A DNA stretch of 54,158 bases from an uncultured Pseudoxanthomonas sp. GTDB lineage: Bacteria > Pseudomonadota > Gammaproteobacteria > Xanthomonadales > Xanthomonadaceae. Positions 52,192-54,158 of the stretch are shown here, piece after piece. Every line of letters starts with the position of its first letter. Position 1 is the first letter of the stretch. The notes below the pieces were generated by a model. It had not been told where the DNA came from and did no database searches. It saw only the letters and a list, made by a program, of their open reading frames with translations. The DNA is taken from positions 1 through 54,158 of the forward strand of contig NZ_CAMPJD010000028.1 in assembly GCF_946886695.1 (NCBI RefSeq), written 5' to 3'. The position numbers and the translations under genes are program-made.

Positions 52192-54024
52192 ATGAAGCGT
52201 TCCATCTCGCCCGTCCGTTCGTTGCTGGCCCTGGCGCTGGCTGCGGCGGCGACCCCCGCCCTTGCGCAGGACGGCCCCTATTCGCAGACCATCTTCTTCG
52301 GCGACAGCCTGACCGACGCAGGCTACTTCCGGCCGCTGCTGCCGGCTTCGGTGCGGCCGGTGACGGGCCAGTTCACCACCAACCCCGGCTTTGTCTGGTC
52401 GCAGTACCTGGCGGAGTACTACGGCACCAGCGCCTACGCCAACGGCAACGGCCAGGTCGGTACCAACTACGCGGCCGGCGGTGCGCGCGTGGGCACGAAC
52501 ACCACCGGTGCGCTGGGGCCGATCCCGTCGCTGGCCAGTCAGGTGAACACCTACCTGGCTTCCACGGGCGGACGCGCCGACCCCGATGCGCTGTATACGG
52601 TGTGGGGCGGAGCCAACGACCTGTTCGCGATCACCAATGGCGGCGCGGACCCTGCAACGACGATAGGTTCTGCGGTAACCGCGCAGGTTGGCATCATCGC
52701 CACGCTGCAGAACGCAGGCGCCCGCTACATCCTGGTGCCCACGGTGCCCGACCTCGGCGTCACGCCGGGCTTCCGTGCACAGGGCCCGGCGGCCATGGCG
52801 GGCGGCACCCAACTGGCGACGACCTACAACAATGCGTTGTACGGCGCCATCAGCACGGCTGGCCTGCGCGTGATTCCGCTGAATACGTTCACGTTGTTGC
52901 AGGAGATCGTGGCCAGCCCGGCGGCATACGGCTTCGCCAATGTCACCGGCACTGCCTGCCAGCCGCAGATCACCGCGAACTCGCTGACCTGCAACCCCAC
53001 CTCGTATGTCACCCCGAATGCACCCGACACCTACGCGTTCGCGGATGGCGTGCATCCGACCTCGCGTGCTCACGGCATCCTGTCGCAGTACGCGGTCTCC
53101 ATGCTGGAGGGGCCGCGCCAGATCGCGCTGCTGCCGTATACCGCGTCGGTGCATGGCCGCGCGCGCGCGGACCGCGTGGCCTCGCACGTGGCGGGCAAGC
53201 CCGAAGCCGATGGCATGCGCTGGTGGGGCGACCTGCGCGGCGACTTCCTGCGTTACGGAGACGGTGACGTGTATGACGGCGTCGGCCCGACCGGTACATT
53301 CGGCGTGGACTGGTCGCGTGGCTCATGGGTCTATGGCGGCTTCGCGGGCTATGGTCGTGCGCAGTACGACTTCGGCCGCCGTGGCGGCAGCTTCGACGAG
53401 TCCGACGCCACCCTGGGCGGTTTCGCCGGCTGGTATGGCGATCATCTGTGGGCGAACGCACAGATCAGCTACAGCTGGATCTCCTACGACGTGGACCGCG
53501 AAGTGCAGCTGGGTGACATGACCCGTCGCCATTCCGGTTCGCCGGACGGCACCAACCTGAGCGTGGGCGCCAGCCTGGGTTACGAGTTCGGCGACGGCGC
53601 ATTCCGTCATGGTCCGGTAGCCAGCGTGCTTTCGCAGACCATCGAGATGGACGGTTACAGCGAGAGCAACCTCAATTCCAGCGCGCTGGCCTACCCGGAC
53701 CAGGACTTCGATTCGCTGATCGGCAGCGCAGGCTGGCAGGTCAGCTACGCCATCCATGATCACCTGGCGCCGTATGCCCGGCTGACGGTGGATCGCGAAT
53801 TCGAAGACCCGGCGGAGGAAGTCTTCGCGCAGGTCCTGTCGCTGCCGGGCACGATGCCCTACGCGGTGCCGGGCCTGGATACCGATGACAGCTACGGGAC
53901 CTTGCTGCTGGGTGCACGCACACGGCTGTTCGGGTTCGACGCCAACCTGGGCGTCAACACGACGGTCAACCAGGGTGGCGGCACCAACACCACGGCGTTC
54001 ATGACCCTGAGCGGCAACTTCTGA
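52192..54024 (+). CDS. GDSL/SGNH autotransporter esterase (EstA-like)
   Basis: Type Va autotransporter lipase/esterase of 610 residues displayed on the outer membrane. Signal peptide at 1-25 (cleavage after PALA). SGNH domain at about 30-330: block I FFGDSLTDAGYF with nucleophile S39, block III WGGAND around N142, block V DGVHPTS with D285 and H288. A beta-barrel translocator fills about 345-610 (WGDLRGDFLRYGDGDVYDGVGPTGTFGVDWS...), ending in the outer-membrane signature Phe (LSGNF). ATG 52192 has GGGAG 5 nt upstream. Close in plan to Pseudomonas EstA, which affects rhamnolipid and motility; here no partner is visible. A terminator follows. Confidence 0.94.
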   Translation: MKRSISPVRSLLALALAAAATPALAQDGPYSQTIFFGDSLTDAGYFRPLLPASVRPVTGQFTTNPGFVWSQYLAEYYGTSAYANGNGQVGTNYAAGGARVGTNTTGALGPIPSLASQVNTYLASTGGRADPDALYTVWGGANDLFAITNGGADPATTIGSAVTAQVGIIATLQNAGARYILVPTVPDLGVTPGFRAQGPAAMAGGTQLATTYNNALYGAISTAGLRVIPLNTFTLLQEIVASPAAYGFANVTGTACQPQITANSLTCNPTSYVTPNAPDTYAFADGVHPTSRAHGILSQYAVSMLEGPRQIALLPYTASVHGRARADRVASHVAGKPEADGMRWWGDLRGDFLRYGDGDVYDGVGPTGTFGVDWSRGSWVYGGFAGYGRAQYDFGRRGGSFDESDATLGGFAGWYGDHLWANAQISYSWISYDVDREVQLGDMTRRHSGSPDGTNLSVGASLGYEFGDGAFRHGPVASVLSQTIEMDGYSESNLNSSALAYPDQDFDSLIGSAGWQVSYAIHDHLAPYARLTVDREFEDPAEEVFAQVLSLPGTMPYAVPGLDTDDSYGTLLLGARTRLFGFDANLGVNTTVNQGGGTNTTAFMTLSGNF

Positions 54025-54034
54025 TGCACGACAC

Positions 54035-54067
54035 GCAATGCGGCGCCGGGTGACGGCGCCGCATTGC
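54035..54067 (+). terminator. Terminator after the GDSL autotransporter gene
   Basis: A 13-bp perfect stem GCAATGCGGCGCC/GGCGCCGCATTGC with a 7-nt loop (GGGTGAC), starting 11 nt past the stop. The tail CTTGCC is poor in T. Confidence 0.78.
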
Positions 54068-54092
54068 CTTGCCGCTTCCTGCGGCATAGACT
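54064..54092 (+). promoter_or_regulatory. Candidate sigma70-type promoter of the tRNA-Gly gene
   Basis: TTGCCT at 54064-54069 and TAGACT at 54087-54092 are separated by 17 bp. Transcription would start about 5 nt before the tRNA at 54104. The -35 overlaps the 3' arm of the preceding terminator stem. Confidence 0.45.
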
Positions 54093-54103
54093 CGCCGCAT
54101 CGT

Positions 54104-54158
54104 GCGGGTGTAGTTCAATGGTAGAACTGCAGCTTCCCAAGCTGCTAGCGTGGGTTCG
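54104..54158 (+). tRNA. tRNA-Gly(CCC), 3' end outside window
   Basis: Begins GCGGGTGTAGTTCAATGGTA (acceptor arm and D arm), then the anticodon arm GCAGC-TTCCCAA-GCTGC with anticodon CCC (codon GGG), a short variable loop, and the T arm start GTGGGTTCG. 55 of about 74 nt are present before the window ends. Confidence 0.93.

Overview
The window is about 54 kb of dense, high-GC chromosome with short intergenic gaps. It most resembles a member of the Xanthomonadaceae/Lysobacterales (Xanthomonas, Stenotrophomonas, Pseudoxanthomonas type). The evidence is an Xps-type type II secretion (T2SS) locus with the order E...F-G-H-I-J-K-L-M-N-D, an H-NS protein of the xanthomonad kind, tandem DUF4124 genes, and several families of short palindromic intergenic repeats, including a GTAG-headed stem-loop. 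The genus call is inference; no 16S gene is present. I see no phage, transposase, CRISPR array or recognisable defence island.

Layout. 1-7.5 kb: a partial ETF:ubiquinone oxidoreductase, an AlkB-like repair dioxygenase, a five-gene minus-strand run (EamA exporter, STAS-MlaE permease, ABC ATPase, MlaD/MCE protein, auxiliary lipoprotein) likely to move lipid between the membranes, and a ThrE-type exporter. 7.5-12.3 kb: H-NS, proS, two small DUF4124 proteins, then pssA, a HolD-like protein and rimI, coupled by ATGA/GTGA overlaps. 12.3-19.8 kb: valS, holC and pepA on the minus strand, divergent from lptF-lptG, as in E. coli. 19.8-26.7 kb: an RDD membrane protein, xerD, dsbC and purL. 26.8-46.3 kb: the T2SS locus. 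xpsE and a small secreted protein are separated from xpsF-D by a 5.8-kb trimeric autotransporter adhesin gene on the opposite strand and a subtilisin-like protease. 46.3-54.2 kb: two glycosyltransferases coupled to xpsD, an SLC13 permease with an ACT-domain protein, thiS-thiG-trmB, a GDSL autotransporter esterase, and the start of a tRNA-Gly(CCC) gene cut by the window edge.

How they work together. The T2SS genes encode a near-complete secreton: ATPase E, platform F/L/M, pseudopilins G-K, GspC-like N and lipoprotein secretin D; the prepilin peptidase must lie elsewhere. The S8 protease inside the locus has the architecture of an extracellular T2SS substrate. LptF/LptG, the MCE system, PssA and the adhesin/esterase autotransporters all act on the cell envelope. 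HolC and the proposed HolD would be the chi and psi accessory subunits of the replicative clamp loader.

The most unusual signal is a repeat family (core GAAGGTGCCCGAAGGGCGGA) found in frame inside two essential genes: about 53 codons in purL and about 18 codons in valS. Both encode the same peptide motif (GEGARRAD). A separate REP-like doublet family sits on both sides of valS, and a 28-bp perfect inverted repeat precedes xerD.
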